Part shown: positions 22,101-32,536 of the stretch, one piece after another
How the letters are laid out: every line of letters starts with the position of its first letter
Numbering within the stretch: position 1 is the first letter of the stretch
Assembly (NCBI GenBank): GCA_028386065.3
Contig: JAKUCV010000147.1
Location: forward strand, 9,661 to 73,660
From: Turnera subulata
Taxonomy: Eukaryota; Streptophyta; Magnoliopsida; Malpighiales; Passifloraceae
Direction of reading: 5' to 3'
DNA length: 64,000 bases
Notes under the pieces: generated by a model
What the model was told of the DNA's origin: nothing
The model's database searches: none
What the model saw: only the letters and a program-made list of their open reading frames with translations
Made by a program: the position numbers and the translations under genes

Positions 22101-23020
22101 GCAAGAATTCTATAGCCCCAAATCCCAATAAGCTTGCAATTTTTAGGAAGCATACATTCAGAGCCGACCCGTTGTCTATCAATACCAAGGGTACTTGGTT
22201 GTCTTTGACTTGAATAGCTATATACAGTGCCTCAAAGTGAGCACCTTTGTTCGAGCGTAGATCTCTATCGGAGAAAGAGATTTGATTGTCAGTTTCCATG
22301 GAAGCTATCATATTGGTCAATGTTTCTGGGGCAGTGTCAATGGGAACATGGGCTTTGTTTAAGGTTTGAAGGACCTTCTCCCGATGTGGATGGGAAGACA
22401 TCAATAAACCCAAATTGAGATGTTGGCCTAACTTTGCTACAGTCGTTTCACCACCATATCCTCCTCGGGATCTACCGTCTCCTCAAGTTTGTCTAAGCGA
22501 AGAGGGGCCCTCCTCACTACTGTCCCTGATCTAGTGATGACATCAACTCCCTCATTTGACTCCACATATCTGCTTAGATCAAGCACAAAACACTCTTGCT
22601 CAGGTTCGGAATCTACCTCCACCATGTCAATCTCCTCATGTAGGGGTAATGGATTTGACTTGGTGTTGGGTTTCTTTGGAAAAATTATTTCATTCTTTTC
22701 TGTCAAATCCTAGATCTCATGACCAAGTCGGGAACAACTATTAGTGATGTGTCCAGCCATTTGATGAAATTCACAGAATTTGCTGGGATCCCCTCTAAGA
22801 GGCAAATCAGACCTTGGCACCAAAGGTTGCAGCAGGTTCTTCTCCACACACTTCTTGAGCATCTTCCCCAAAGACATAGACAGAGGAGAGAATTCCCATG
22901 GTTTTGACCCAATTTGTAATGGTGCTTAGATGGAAACATGATTCACCTCAGCAGACCTCTTCCCTTGGTTTACATTGAAATCCCTCTTAGATGTTGAAGC
23001 ATCCATGGAATTCGACGAGA
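19133..23020 (-). pseudogene. E1 gag-protease, interrupted by S2
   Basis: Reads from 23010 down to 19133, with S2 (19420-21538) removed. Gag C-part: NVNQGKRSAEVNHVS, PLRGDPSKFCEFHQMAGHITNSC (Tat-type knuckle). Acidic linker ESNEGVDVITRSGTVVRRAPLRL. Protease at 22413-21850: VLIDNGSALNVC (D-N-G-S active site), FLPSRTMIRAYDNARREVLGMIKLEVIIGPTPF and LLLGRPWLHQARAVASTLHQ, typical of Tat proteases. After S2 the frame continues ARALARKKKQKWDFLMAPYFKTMNG and ends in an acidic tail, EDFSCRSLFEEMGIA. No RT follows. The N-terminal half of gag is missing at the 23022 junction. Confidence 0.82.
19420..21538. mobile_element. S2: solo LTR-like insertion in E1
   Basis: 2,119 bp, opening TGATGCGTGC and closing ATACATCA (5-bp inverted ends TGATG/CATCA). 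Flanks CCTTG (19415-19419) and CCTCG (21539-21543) fit a 5-bp target duplication with one change. Removing it restores the E1 frame to match E3. No coding domain, primer site or polypurine tract, so I read it as a solo LTR of an unrelated family; orientation is not clear. It carries four clusters of ACAGCCTCA / TGAGGCTGT dyads. The small frames within (e.g. 19977-20294, 20769-21131) have no recognisable domain. Confidence 0.75.
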
Positions 23021-23023
23021 TTA

Positions 23024-23892
23024 GTCATCAGTGCCCAGAATCCCTGATTTTACCAATTTATGTTTCTAATTCAATCATACGCGGATTTGGACCAGATTTT
23101 CGTGCATAATCTTCACCATTAAGCAGGTCCATGCCCCTAGGTTCCCTAAAACACTATAAATAGGACCCCTCACACACATTTCAGGGGACACACATTATTT
23201 TTCGCATACACACCCATAAGCTTGAGTGCTTGGAGAAACTCTACATCTCCAAGTCTATAAATCTTTTATAGGCAGAAACTCTGGTGGAATTTCGTTGGAA
23301 ACATCAGTAGAAGTCCAGCAAGGATGAATCAATAAGAGGATCAGCCATTGAGTTTAGAAGTGGCAAGAAGGTGGGTGTAGAACTTAACCCAATCCAAGGT
23401 GTTAAAGGAGGGCAACAAGAGGTAACACTAATCCTTTCTTGTTTGATTCTGGCTGATTGTATGCTGCTTTTGATGATGTAAGTGGCGACTTAATGCCATG
23501 TTTAGAACTACGTGGCTTTGACCCCGGTCACTCGGATACGTAGGTAGTCTCGATTTTACAACCAGATGCAAGCCAAATCTTTTTCTTCTCCCATTCTATT
23601 TACTTCCCACACTTGCACACCTGCACAAGGCACATTTATACTTTGCAATTGCACAAGCTTTCGACCCAACACGGATGGGTGCCTAGCACCTTCCTATCCG
23701 TGACGAACCCCCGATCCCATGTCTTTGGTTCTCCATGACTATGTTGCCTAAAGGAGTCATACAAAAGTTTTTCCCAAATTTTGTCCTTTATAAAATTTAG
23801 ATGGAGACCACATTGACATGGGATTGACCCAAGGAAGAAGGTGAAAAAAAATATGTGAATAGGCCCAAGCGATTTTGGGTCGGGTATTCACA
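23024..23892 (+). repeat. E2 5' LTR, truncated remnant
   Basis: Matches E2 3' LTR from 45515 to 46376, starting abruptly at GTCATCAGTGCCCAGAATCC and ending GGGTCGGGTATTCACA. Includes the TATA region (ACTATAAATAGGACC near 23152). The left end joins E1 gag directly, so 5' LTR sequence was lost by deletion. Confidence 0.85.
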
Positions 23893-23894
23893 GT

Positions 23895-23911
23895 TGGCGA
23901 CTCCACTAGGG
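23895..23911 (+). other. E2 primer binding site (tRNA-Arg type)
   Basis: TGGCGACTCCACTAGGG, two bases after the LTR. One mismatch to TGGCGACTCCACTGGGG, the complement of the 3' end of plant tRNA-Arg(ACG) as I recall it. A tRNA-Arg primer is a hallmark of Ogre-type elements. Confidence 0.8.
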
Positions 23912-23979
23912 AAGTAGTGGGTTCAAGAAACCTTGTGCAATCGTTGAGTTTTGTATGCCTTTTTACTTGTCATCATAAG

Positions 23980-25514
23980 TGTGAACACCCAAATTTGACC
24001 CACGAATGTTTTACTAAAATTAGATTCCAAACATGATTAACTTGAGGTTAATGAGATGATTTAATTTTCAGTCAAGGCATGATAAGAATTTAATTTAGTA
24101 GAATTAATATATTTTGATAATCTAAACCATTGTGTATCTAAACCTTGGGATTAATGGGATGATTTAATCTTAGGGTAAAACATATGATAAGGTTTATTTA
24201 CATTAAAATACATTTCATTTCATTATTTGGGCTCTTTTAGTCATTTTTAACCCAAATATATTGGGATGATTTATTTTTGGGTTAAGAATGGATTTAAGGG
24301 TCCAAGTAAATGGATTCTCCAAAGTTTAGCTAGCCCATTGACAAATTTCTTGCAGGTTGATTTTAGCTCTGATTTTCCACGAAAATCAGAGCTAAATCAT
24401 CATTTGTGTAGAAAATGTTGTTTTTTGTATGATTTAGTATGAAATAGGCACTAAGGTTTAATTAATCTGTTATGGAATGATTTAGGGGGAGTGATAATCA
24501 AGTAATTGAGTGATTCTGGGTTGGTTAGGGGTTAATTACGTGGAAGGATCAAATCAGGGTTGAATTAGGGGGATTGGGAGTTCGAAAATGGAAAGAACAG
24601 GTGACACGCGGGGCAAACGGCGATCCTCTTCAAAGCCACCGGCACTGGCGGTCAAGCAGTAGATGACCGCCGGCAGCGGCGGTCATGTCTTCCCAAATTC
24701 GCCCAAATGTCCGATTTTGTTTCTAATTTCGATCCTACGCAGTTTTTGAACAGATTTTCGGGTATAATCTTCACCATTAAGCAGGTCCATGCCCTTAGGC
24801 TTCCCAGAGCACTATAAATAGGACCACTCACTCACATTTTAGAAGATCACAAACTTTCTTCTCCAAGCCTAGGAATACATTCTTAGGCAGAAACTCTAGA
24901 GGAATTTCGTGGGAGGCACCAACAGTAGATTAGCAAAGAGGAGTCAAGAGGTGGATCAACCATTGAGCTTAGGAACGACAAGAAGGTGGTTATAGAACTC
25001 GACCCATTGCAAGGAGCTAGAGGTGGGTTACAAGAGGTAACACTAAACCTTCTTTTGATTGATCTTTGCTGATTTATAAGCTGATGTTTTTTATGATGTA
25101 AGTGGCCAATTTGTGCCATGTTTAGAACTACGTGGCTTTGACCCCGATCACTCGGGTACGTAGGTAGTCTCGGTTTTTCAGCGCGATGCAAGCCAAATCT
25201 TCTTCTTCTTCTCCCCTTCTCTTTATTTTCCACATGTGCACACTTGCACCAGGCACACTTGCATCTTTCAATTGCATATAGTCTCGACCCAACACGGATG
25301 GGTGCCTAACACCTTCCCATCTGTGACGAACCACCGATCCCGCGACTTTGGTTCGCCATGACCATGTAGCCTAAAGGAGTCACACTAAGGTTTTTCCCAA
25401 ATTTTGTCCTTAATAAAACTTGGTTGGCGACTCCAATGTCATGGGATTGACCCGAGGAAGAAGGTGAAAGGATTAGGTGAATTGGACCAAGTGATTTTGG
25501 GTCGAGTATTCAGA
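23980..25514 (+). repeat. E3 5' LTR
   Basis: 1,535 bp, from TGTGAACACCC to TATTCAGA (CA end mutated). U3 has two constant-loop hairpins (24048-24064 and 24149-24169). GACCGCC/GGCGGTC dyads lie at 24640-24692 and the TATA box at 24813-24820. ORF 24883-25334 (minus) is a shadow. Confidence 0.9.
24813..24820 (+). promoter_or_regulatory. TATA box of the E3 5' LTR
   Basis: TATAAATA, conserved at 34003-34010 (E3 3' LTR), 45642-45648 (E2) and, reversed, near 14362 and 46876 (E1). It lies about 120-200 bp downstream of the GACCGCC dyads in each LTR, so it should mark the U3/R border. Confidence 0.7.
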
Positions 25515-25516
25515 GT

Positions 25517-25533
25517 TGGCGACTCCACCGGGG
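25517..25533 (+). other. E3 primer binding site (tRNA-Arg type)
   Basis: TGGCGACTCCACCGGGG two bases after the LTR, one mismatch to the complement of the tRNA-Arg(ACG) 3' end. Same spacing as E2. Confidence 0.82.
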
Positions 25534-26023
25534 AAGTATTGGGTTCAGAGACTTTTTTGCAACTATTGAATCTTGTGTGCCTTTTACTTGTCATCATAAG
25601 TGCCTTGCATTCATGATAATTGATGTGAAGCCTTTACCGTATGAGGGCGAGGGAATCCAAATCCGCTACATGCTTTCTTTAAGCGATAGTGGTTTGAGTG
25701 AACCCGTTTCTCGATGCTTGGCAATGATGGGGATTAATTGGCCTTCGACCTCACGCGATATCCTTTATCACATGTGAGTAGGTCAGCCTATTCCCTAGCA
25801 ACATTCTTTTGGCCCCCAACCAGCTGCATGTCCTGAGCATCTCATGCATTATGAATCAATAAGTGGTATGTGCATTTAAATGATTAATTGTTGTAAATTC
25901 AAGTAAGTGTAAATAGTTTTGTCCCTTATTCTCGCATACCCCAAAACCCAATGAGATAGTATATATCGGAAAGCCCATGGGATGCCAAGCCTCTGATTCC
26001 CATGTTTCAAATACTAGGGCAAG
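25534..26023 (+). other. E3 leader between primer site and gag
   Basis: No gene. Closely matches E2 at 34744-35040 (shared GCCTTGCATTCATGAT, GAGGGCGAGGGAATCC), so it is a family leader. The frames over 25404-25777 are not conserved as protein. Confidence 0.6.
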
Positions 26024-27439
26024 ATGAGTGAGGACAACGGTGCTAAGGTGGCTGAGGAATCCATGGACCTGTTGAAAGATCCAATAGTTAGGGATGCGTT
26101 GCTCCATTACAGATGGGAAAGATGGTGTCCCCTGGGAGTGATGGGGGAAAATTGTCAAGGCCAGGCAGCGAGAGCAAGGTGGTGGTCATCCAAAATGAAG
26201 ACACATTGACACAAGAATCCAAGGGAGATGAGGAAAGGCTTAAGAGGGTGGAAGAGTTATTAAAGGCCATGAAGAGAAAAGAAGATGACTGGAATTTGGA
26301 CCGCTAGTCCCTGTTTCCCGGTGCCTAGCTACCTGAAAAGTTCAAAATGCCTGATATTGAAAAGTTCAACAGAACGGGATGCCCTATAACCCACTTAAAG
26401 ATTTATGTGAGGATGTTGCAGCCTATAAGGATAGGACCAGAGCTGATGGTTCAACTGTTCCAAAGGATTTTATCGGGAGTGGCCTTGAAATGGTTCATGA
26501 CCTTGGATGAAAGCAAGGTGAGCAAGTGGGATGACATCTGCAAGGTGTTTAAAAATCAGTATGGTTACAATACCGAAGTAGATGTAACTAAGAAGGATCT
26601 TGAGACAACCAAGCAGGAGGCCCAGGAGATCTTCTCCACCTATATCTCGAGATGGCACGGTAAAGCATCATTGATGGTAAATAGGCCCACTGAAGAGGAC
26701 CAAGTGCAAATGGTGATCAAGAATCTCCAACCAGCTTATTATGATCGCATGGTCGGAAACTACTATGCAAACTTCAAGGCCCTTATCGTGGCTGGGATTT
26801 ATTTAGAAGATGCTATCAGCTATGGGAAAATCAAGGCCTCTGTGGATGTCCCCATGTCCAGAAAAAAATTTAATGTGTCTCAAAGGAAAAGGTCAGCTAA
26901 GGTGAACCATGTTGCCATCCAGGTGCCACTGCAGGTCGGATCAAAGCCCAGGAACTTTACTCCTCTCCTTATGTCCTTAGGAAAGATGCTCAAGAAATGT
27001 ATGGAGAAAGGTTTGCTGAAATCTTTGGACCCAAGGCCCGATTCGCCCCTTAGGGGAGACCCTAACAAGTTCTGTGAATTCCATCAGATGGCTGGGCATG
27101 TTACTGATAATTGCCCCCGGCTCCACCACGAGATCCAGGATATGATAGAGAGGAATGAAATAATCCTACCCAAGAGGCCAAACACCAAGCTAAATCCATT
27201 ACCCCTGCATGAGGAGATTGATATGAAAGAGGCGGAACCCTGTGCTTGAGTATGAATGTTTAGTGCTCGCCCTCAGTGAGTATGTGGATTCGGATGAGGA
27301 AGTTGATGTCATCACAAGATCTGGAAGGATAGCAAGGAGAGCTCCTCTCCGTTTAGATGAACCTGAAGAAGAAGCGGATCCTGAAGAAGATGTGATAGTT
27401 AAGCAACTGAAGAAGACTCAGGCAAACATCTCGATCTAG
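26024..27439 (+). pseudogene. E3 gag
   Basis: Starts MSEDNGAKVAEESMD; one frameshift near 26110 and a stop at 26305-26307 break the N-terminal coiled-coil-like part (GDEERLKRVEELLKAMKRKEDDW). The core is open at 26347-27249: PDIEKFNRTGCPITHLKIYVRMLQ, LFQRILSGVALKWFMTLDE, DICKVFKNQYGYNTEVDVTKKDLETTKQEAQEIFSTYISRW, QVQMVIKNLQPAYYD. This is the Tat/Ogre Retrotrans_gag pattern. The knuckle FCEFHQMAGHVTDNC keeps one C-H-C set. After a shift at 27242 the acidic linker DVITRSGRIARRAPLRLDEPEEEADPEEDV follows and stops at 27437-27439. Confidence 0.87.
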
Positions 27440-27448
27440 GGTCTGCTG

Positions 27449-28592
27449 ATGGCTTCATGCCCACATCTAGAGAAGGTCCTTCAAACCATAAACAAAGCCC
27501 ATATCCCTATTGACATTGCACCAGACACATTGGCCAACATGATAGCCTTTGTGGAAGCCAATAATCAAATATCCTTCTCTGATAAGGATTTGCGCCCGGA
27601 CGGGCGAGTACATGTTGAAGCATTGTCATCACCATCCAAGTCAAAGATAACCAAGTACCATTGGTTTTGATAGACAACGGATCGACTTTAAATGTATGCC
27701 CCCTACAAACTACGAGCTTGTTGGGATTTGGGGCCACAAATTTCTTGCCATCTCGAACAATAGTAAGGGCATATGTCAACGCTAGAAGGGAAGTTTTAGG
27801 GAAGATAAAGTTAGAGGTAACCATCGGACCTGCTCGTTTTGTGATAGAATTCCAAGTGCTAGACATCATATCCACTTTAACTTACTTCTTGGGAGACCCT
27901 GGTTGCATCAAGCCCGAGCTGTGGCATCCACTTTACATCAAATGCTGCAGTTTCCTTACCAAGGAGGGGTAGTCAGAATCAAAAGGAAAACTACCGAGAA
28001 GAATATCAAGCCAGTATTTGGAATTGAAGGAGACGAGGAAGTTTCTTTGTCTGGTTTTGTCTTTGAATCCGTCGGCACTATAATGTCAGATAAGCTAGTT
28101 TGTAAGCCACCCTATTGTGACCCATTTGGTAATGTTGCAGTCATAGGGATCATGGAGAAGATGAGGTATTTCCCAATCATGGGGCTAGAGAAGAGACAAC
28201 AAGGGATATTAGAGGTTCCTCGGGTTCATACTGCTAAACCACCCTTCGGTTTGGGATATGTCCCAACCGAGACAGAGATTGAGAGGCAGAAGGAAAAGGA
28301 CCAAGCAAGGGCATTGGCTCGAAAGAAGAAGCAAGAATGGGACTTTGTCATGTCTCCTTATTTCAAGACATTGAATGGCTACTTTATGAAGGAGGGAGAA
28401 GACTTTCCTTTCTGTGGGTTCCCGGAACCATGGGTGTGCACCATCATGAAGATCAGGAAGCCAGGGTTTGAGCTGTTCTTTGACTGTTATTCGGAGGAAG
28501 AAGAAGAGGTAGGAGTAAAGGAAGAGAATGAGGATGAAGAGGATGAAGACTTCGGCTGTAGGACCCTTTTTGAAGAAATGAAGGTTGTTTAA
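27449..28592 (+). pseudogene. E3 protease and acidic C-terminal domain
   Basis: Protease reads over three overlapping frames: LANMIAFVEANNQISFSDKDLRPDG (27449-27670), VLIDNGSTLNVC active site and LPSRTIVRAYVNARREVLGKIKLEV (27661-27890), then HQARAVASTLHQMLQFPYQGG (27903 on). The last 200 residues are open: GTIMSDKLVCKPPYCDPFGNVAVIGIM, then a basic helix (ERQKEKDQARALARKKKQEWDF), YFKTLNGYFMKEGEDFPF and an acidic tail (EEEEEVGVKEENEDEEDEDF) ending EEMKVV. E1 ends the same way (19133), so this stop is the true end of the protein and not a random truncation ahead of RT. Confidence 0.83.
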
Positions 28593-29089
28593 AGACCCTG
28601 CGATAGTTTATGTTGAGTACGCAGGTCATGGTTCAAAGGAAAGGAGAGGGGTCGATGAGGACAAGTTGTTTTGTTTTTTTTTTTTTCAATAAATAAAAGA
28701 CACTCTTTTTCCTTACATTGATGACTACCTTGGCAAGTATTTTTTGCATCCGTAACATGTGTGGGTATGGTGAGTCAAACTAACTCCTTAAAAATCTGTA
28801 ACAATTAATCTAAGGACTAATACTAATAAGGGGAATGATAATACTGACAAGGATCTCAAAAACTCCAAAAAGTAAAAGAGGATCAAGGCCTAATCCGATA
28901 AAAACGTCAAAGCTCCAAAGAACCATGCAACCAAAGGTTTTGGGAAACACCCAAAGGGTGTAATCGTCAGAAAAAACCTGGCAAAGGCCTTACATTACAT
29001 GATCACCAGAGGAAGAGAAGTTTTTGAAAAAACAACAAACACCAGATGAGAAAAAAACTACGTGAACTTGATTTCATGAGCCATCGAAA

Positions 29090-29165
29090 AACAAAAAGAA
29101 AAAGAAAAGAAAGAAAAAGAAATAGAAAAAAAGGAAAAGAAAAAGAAAAGAAAAAGAAGAAAAAT
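29090..29165 (+). repeat. A/G-rich low-complexity run (E3)
   Basis: Irregular AAAAG/AAAGA run in the spacer where gag-pro and the antisense gene converge. E2 has a longer one at 36245-36345. No coding value. Confidence 0.8.
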
Positions 29166-29314
29166 GAGCCATGAATACGTAGGAAGCTCCGACTAGGGTC
29201 CGGTTCCACTCTTATTAGCAATAGTCCAAAGATTAACAAAAGAAAAAGGGAGTTTGTTCACTCATTTATTCGCATACATTATGCATGTAGAAAGATATTT
29301 GTTCAATATAGGAT

Positions 29315-30639
29315 TCAATTCTTCCTGTGCCTCTTACGACTTGCTTTGGTACCGCCACCATTGGTCTTCTTAGTGGGACGTTCAAGAGACTCAAATCCTG
29401 GAGGCGTAGGAATTTCTAGAAACTCGTCCCTTAAAAGAAGCAATGATCCCTCTGAAGCAGCCACATCTCTCTTTAACCATTCTAAATAAGGCGTAAGAGG
29501 ATGAATCACAAATTGACTGCCAGTTGGTTCTCTTAAAGGCAAAGCCCAACCTCCCTTGACAGCTTTCAAAGCAGCAGCTTTCGTAGGACCGGTGACCAGA
29601 ATAGGAATATCAGAGGGAACTATTTGGTTTATGCCAAATTGGCTTAATATCCTCCTCGCACGATAGTATGTGGTTCTTTCTATGCCCGGGAGTAATACCC
29701 ATTCCTTGGACAGAGTACGGATGACCACCTCCTGCATCCCAAGCCACCAGTAGAACCAGGTGATTTGCTCAGCCTTGAGATCCTCCATATAGATGACCCA
29801 GTCTCGAATAGTGTTGAAAGAGACTAAATAACCACGACGGACATAGTTTGTGGGATCAGCCTGGGGACGTTCAATCAATGTAAGGTGCTCGCACAGCCAC
29901 TTCTGCAAGAAGAGAGGAGGTCAGTATAACAAAATGGGTAGGTGAGAAGAATGATAACCAAAGAAAAGGAAGCCAAGTATGTGCACCTGGAGTAGAAGGG
30001 GAGAACCAGTCAATGGGGCACGGTGATCGTCGGCCAGCGCGTCCAGACAGTTGAGAGTTTCGCTGAATACGATAGGCACCAGACTCTTTTCGTAAAAAAG
30101 TTTAGCCACCAGCGCACTAATCCAAAAGGGGCAAATACCAGGGGATCCCACCAGTAAGAACTCGCATGTCATCATAAGGGCAAGAGCATGATTGCGTTCC
30201 TTCCTCCAGTTGAAATTCTCCTCGAGAAGTTGTTCTGAGCTGCCAAGGAAGTATCAGTCAATGATCTTGGTTAGCTCCAGATGATCATTCTGATTCATCA
30301 AAAAAGTTGATCTGACCTTCGGTTAGAAAGAGAAATTTGCTAACTTCCTTCAGAACAGCAACGTCAAGAGAAACCAAAGCAACACCCTTTATGAATTTGG
30401 AATTCAAGAAGGCATTAAACTCATCACCAGTGGGACACAACTCCATCATGTCATGGCCAAAGCGGAATACACGACAACTCTTATCCCAGAACTTGACTAG
30501 CACGAATCAAGCTCTTTTCTATCACCACATTACGAAGCTTGAACAATCTGGACAAGCCCAGCATCGCAAAATCTATACGGCAAGCAGGGGGAACACTCGC
30601 CATCCACCGGAGCACCTTAGCATGATAATTCTCACTCAT
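29315..30639 (-). pseudogene. DUF7745 / plant-mobile-domain-like gene, antisense in E3
   Basis: Homologue of the E1 gene at 17140. Start MSENYHAKVLRWMASVPPACRI at 30639. First exon is in three frames (30639-30481, 30503-30285, 30175-29987): LVKFWDKSCRVFRFGHDMMELCPTGDEFNAFLN, ERNHALALMMTCEFLLV, CPFWISALVAKLF, VFSETLNCLD, GSPLLLQ. An 84-bp intron follows (29903-29986). The second exon, 29902-29315, is fully open: KWLCEHLTLIERPQADPTNYVRRGY, IRDWVIYMEDLKAEQITWFYWWLGMQEVV, PGIERTTYYRARRILSQFGINQIVPSDIPI, ending in a basic tail KASRKRHRKN. Protein role unknown; DNA- or chromatin-related function is only suggested by the mobile-domain relation. Confidence 0.75.
29903..29986 (-). other. Intron in the E3 antisense gene
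   Basis: Minus-strand GTGCAC...CTTGCAG, 84 bp, pyrimidine-rich before AG. It interrupts GSPLLLQ|KWLCEHL at the same point as in E1, phase 0. Confidence 0.78.
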
Positions 30640-30706
30640 GATTGCCCTAGATGTGTTTGAGCTATGTTGTGAAGAATTATTGGAATCTCTAGGCACCCAT
30701 AGGGTT

Positions 30707-30713
30707 ATTTATA
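30707..30713 (-). promoter_or_regulatory. TATA box of the E3 antisense gene
   Basis: TATAAAT on the minus strand, 68 bp before the ATG at 30639. GACCGCC dyads follow upstream at 30806-30875, giving the same promoter layout as E1. Confidence 0.65.
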
Positions 30714-31029
30714 TTATTTCGAGGTCGGTGTAGTTCATGAAAACCCTAAAACCCGTGGCCCGAAAACCACAAAGAAAGATTTTAGGGATCTACGGTCGTA
30801 TCGCAAAGACCGCCGGGCAGTAGCGGTCCTCCGTCCACATGACTGCCCTGTCGATGGCGTGGACACACCTGGCGGATTTCGGGAAAATTTAAAAAACTGG
30901 GAGGGGAGAGAGAAAGACTAGGGGAGAGAAAGTAAAAGAAAAGAGAGAAGAAAAGGGAGAAGGTATACTCGGTCATTAGGATCAAACTGATCACTGAGAT
31001 AAGGGGCATCTATTAACATTTTCTTGCAA

Positions 31030-31930
31030 TTGCAATAATAGATACTTTCGTCATGCGCGCATAACTTATCAGGCTTTCATGCATACTAGGGGCACGTCAC
31101 CCCCACTTATGATTCTCAAGGGCACAACAAACCCCTTTCGCACCTAATGTTAGGTAGAAACACCTGAGAATAACCAATATTAAACCCCGTCTCTAAAACC
31201 ACGGTGAGATACTAGGGGCACCACACCCCCACTATTGGTTTGTATGTCCCAAGGGGCACGACACACTCCACCTCCTTCAAACCCAGTTGACTGACATAAG
31301 GGGCATAGGATCTAGATAACCATGAGGTAGTACCCTTTTCGAAACCAGTGAGACAATAAAAGAACTTGAGACACCCAGACGTGAGTCAACCATGAGTGAT
31401 AAGTCGAGGATCTGATCCTTGCAACCCAGAGAGGAGCAAACCAAAAGCAAGGACCTAGCTCCCGCAAACCATGAGACGAGAGAAGACCTTGAGAGCACCC
31501 AGTCAAGTAGGAACCCAGCCAAGAAAGCCAAAGACCCAGTCTTTCCTTACCAGTAAGATGAGAGATAGCCCAACTAAAGCCAAGGACCTACTCCTTGCAA
31601 ACCGTGAGATAAACCAGAAAAACCAAAGATGAATGAACCCAGAGGAACCTAGACGTGAGTGAATCGAGAAAGGAACCGACCCCAAAAAGTCGGGATCCAG
31701 CTCCCGTAAACCATCAGATGAGAGAACCCAGACATGAGAGAATCATGAGAGAACCTAAAGCCGGAATCTAGCTCCTGCAAACTGAGAGATAATGGATCCA
31801 ACCATGGGAGAAACTAAACAACCCAAGTGCCCAGCCCTTGCAAACCTTGAGATTAGTCAGCCTCGAGACATACAAGTCAGAAGCCGAGGACACAATTCTC
31901 GCAAACCATGAGATGAGGAAGCAAAACCAA
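31030..31930 (+). other. E3 untranslated region upstream of the repeat zones
   Basis: No gene. Loosely repetitive text in which phrases of 20-30 bp (CCAGTGAGATGAGAGAA, AACCCAGACATGAG, CTCCCGCAAACC) recur with changes, i.e. an old, scrambled tandem array. E2 has the like at 43050-44100 and E1, reversed, at 15910-16680. Confidence 0.6.
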
Positions 31931-31937
31931 AAGCTGG

Positions 31938-32284
31938 GTACCAGGTATATACAAACCCAAAGCCGTGTACCCGGTGCACGCAAAACCAAAGCCGTGTACC
32001 CGGTACATGCAAGTCCAAAGCCGTGTACCCGTACATGCAAGTCCAAAGCCGTGTACTTGGTACATGCAAAATCAAAGCCGTGTACCCGGAACACGCAAGA
32101 CCAAAGCCGTGTACCCGGTACACGCAAAACTGAGAAATGAGAGAGAACAATCGTGAGAAAGCACAAAACTAAAGCGGTGTACCCGGTATACGCAAGACCA
32201 AAGCGGTGTACCCGGTACACCCAAGACCAAAGCAGTGTACCCGGTACACGCAAGACCAAAGCCGTGTACCCGGTACACCCAAAA
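31938..32284 (+). repeat. Tandem array of GTGTACCCGGTACAC dyads (E3)
   Basis: About eleven copies of a 27-28 bp unit around AAAGCCGTGTACCCGGTACA, then CGCAAGACC or a variant. The core is a 15-bp dyad (7-bp arms GTGTACC/GGTACAC around one base). E2 carries a diverged version with GTGTGCCCA(A/G)CACCC at 44128-44345. Open frames on both strands of this array (31768-32437) are simply the repeat in translation. Confidence 0.85.
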
Positions 32285-32536
32285 TCAGACCCCGGGATGA
32301 GAAGATTCCCAAATATTGAGCAGACAATTGACAAGAAAGGAAGATTCCCGACGACCACGCCACGAAGTGAAACCTTTCCAATGAGAGATGTAGGGCCATG
32401 TGATGCCCAAGGCATAGACAAAAGAGTCGCAGAGTGACATTTTAGATGATGATAGGGGCATGAGATGCCTAGGAACTAGATAACCAGGCCGTGGGATGGA
32501 ATTTATAATGGAAGTCAGTGGTGAAGCCATTCAGGA

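Noticed and set aside
23895..23911. tRNA-Arg-like sequence considered as a tRNA gene fragment
   Set aside because: It is only the complement of a tRNA 3' end directly after an LTR, i.e. a primer site; no cloverleaf around it.
31768..32437. Long open frames on both strands over the repeat array, up to 217 residues
   Set aside because: They are translations of the 27-bp dyad repeat and appear in several frames at once; no domain, no start context.
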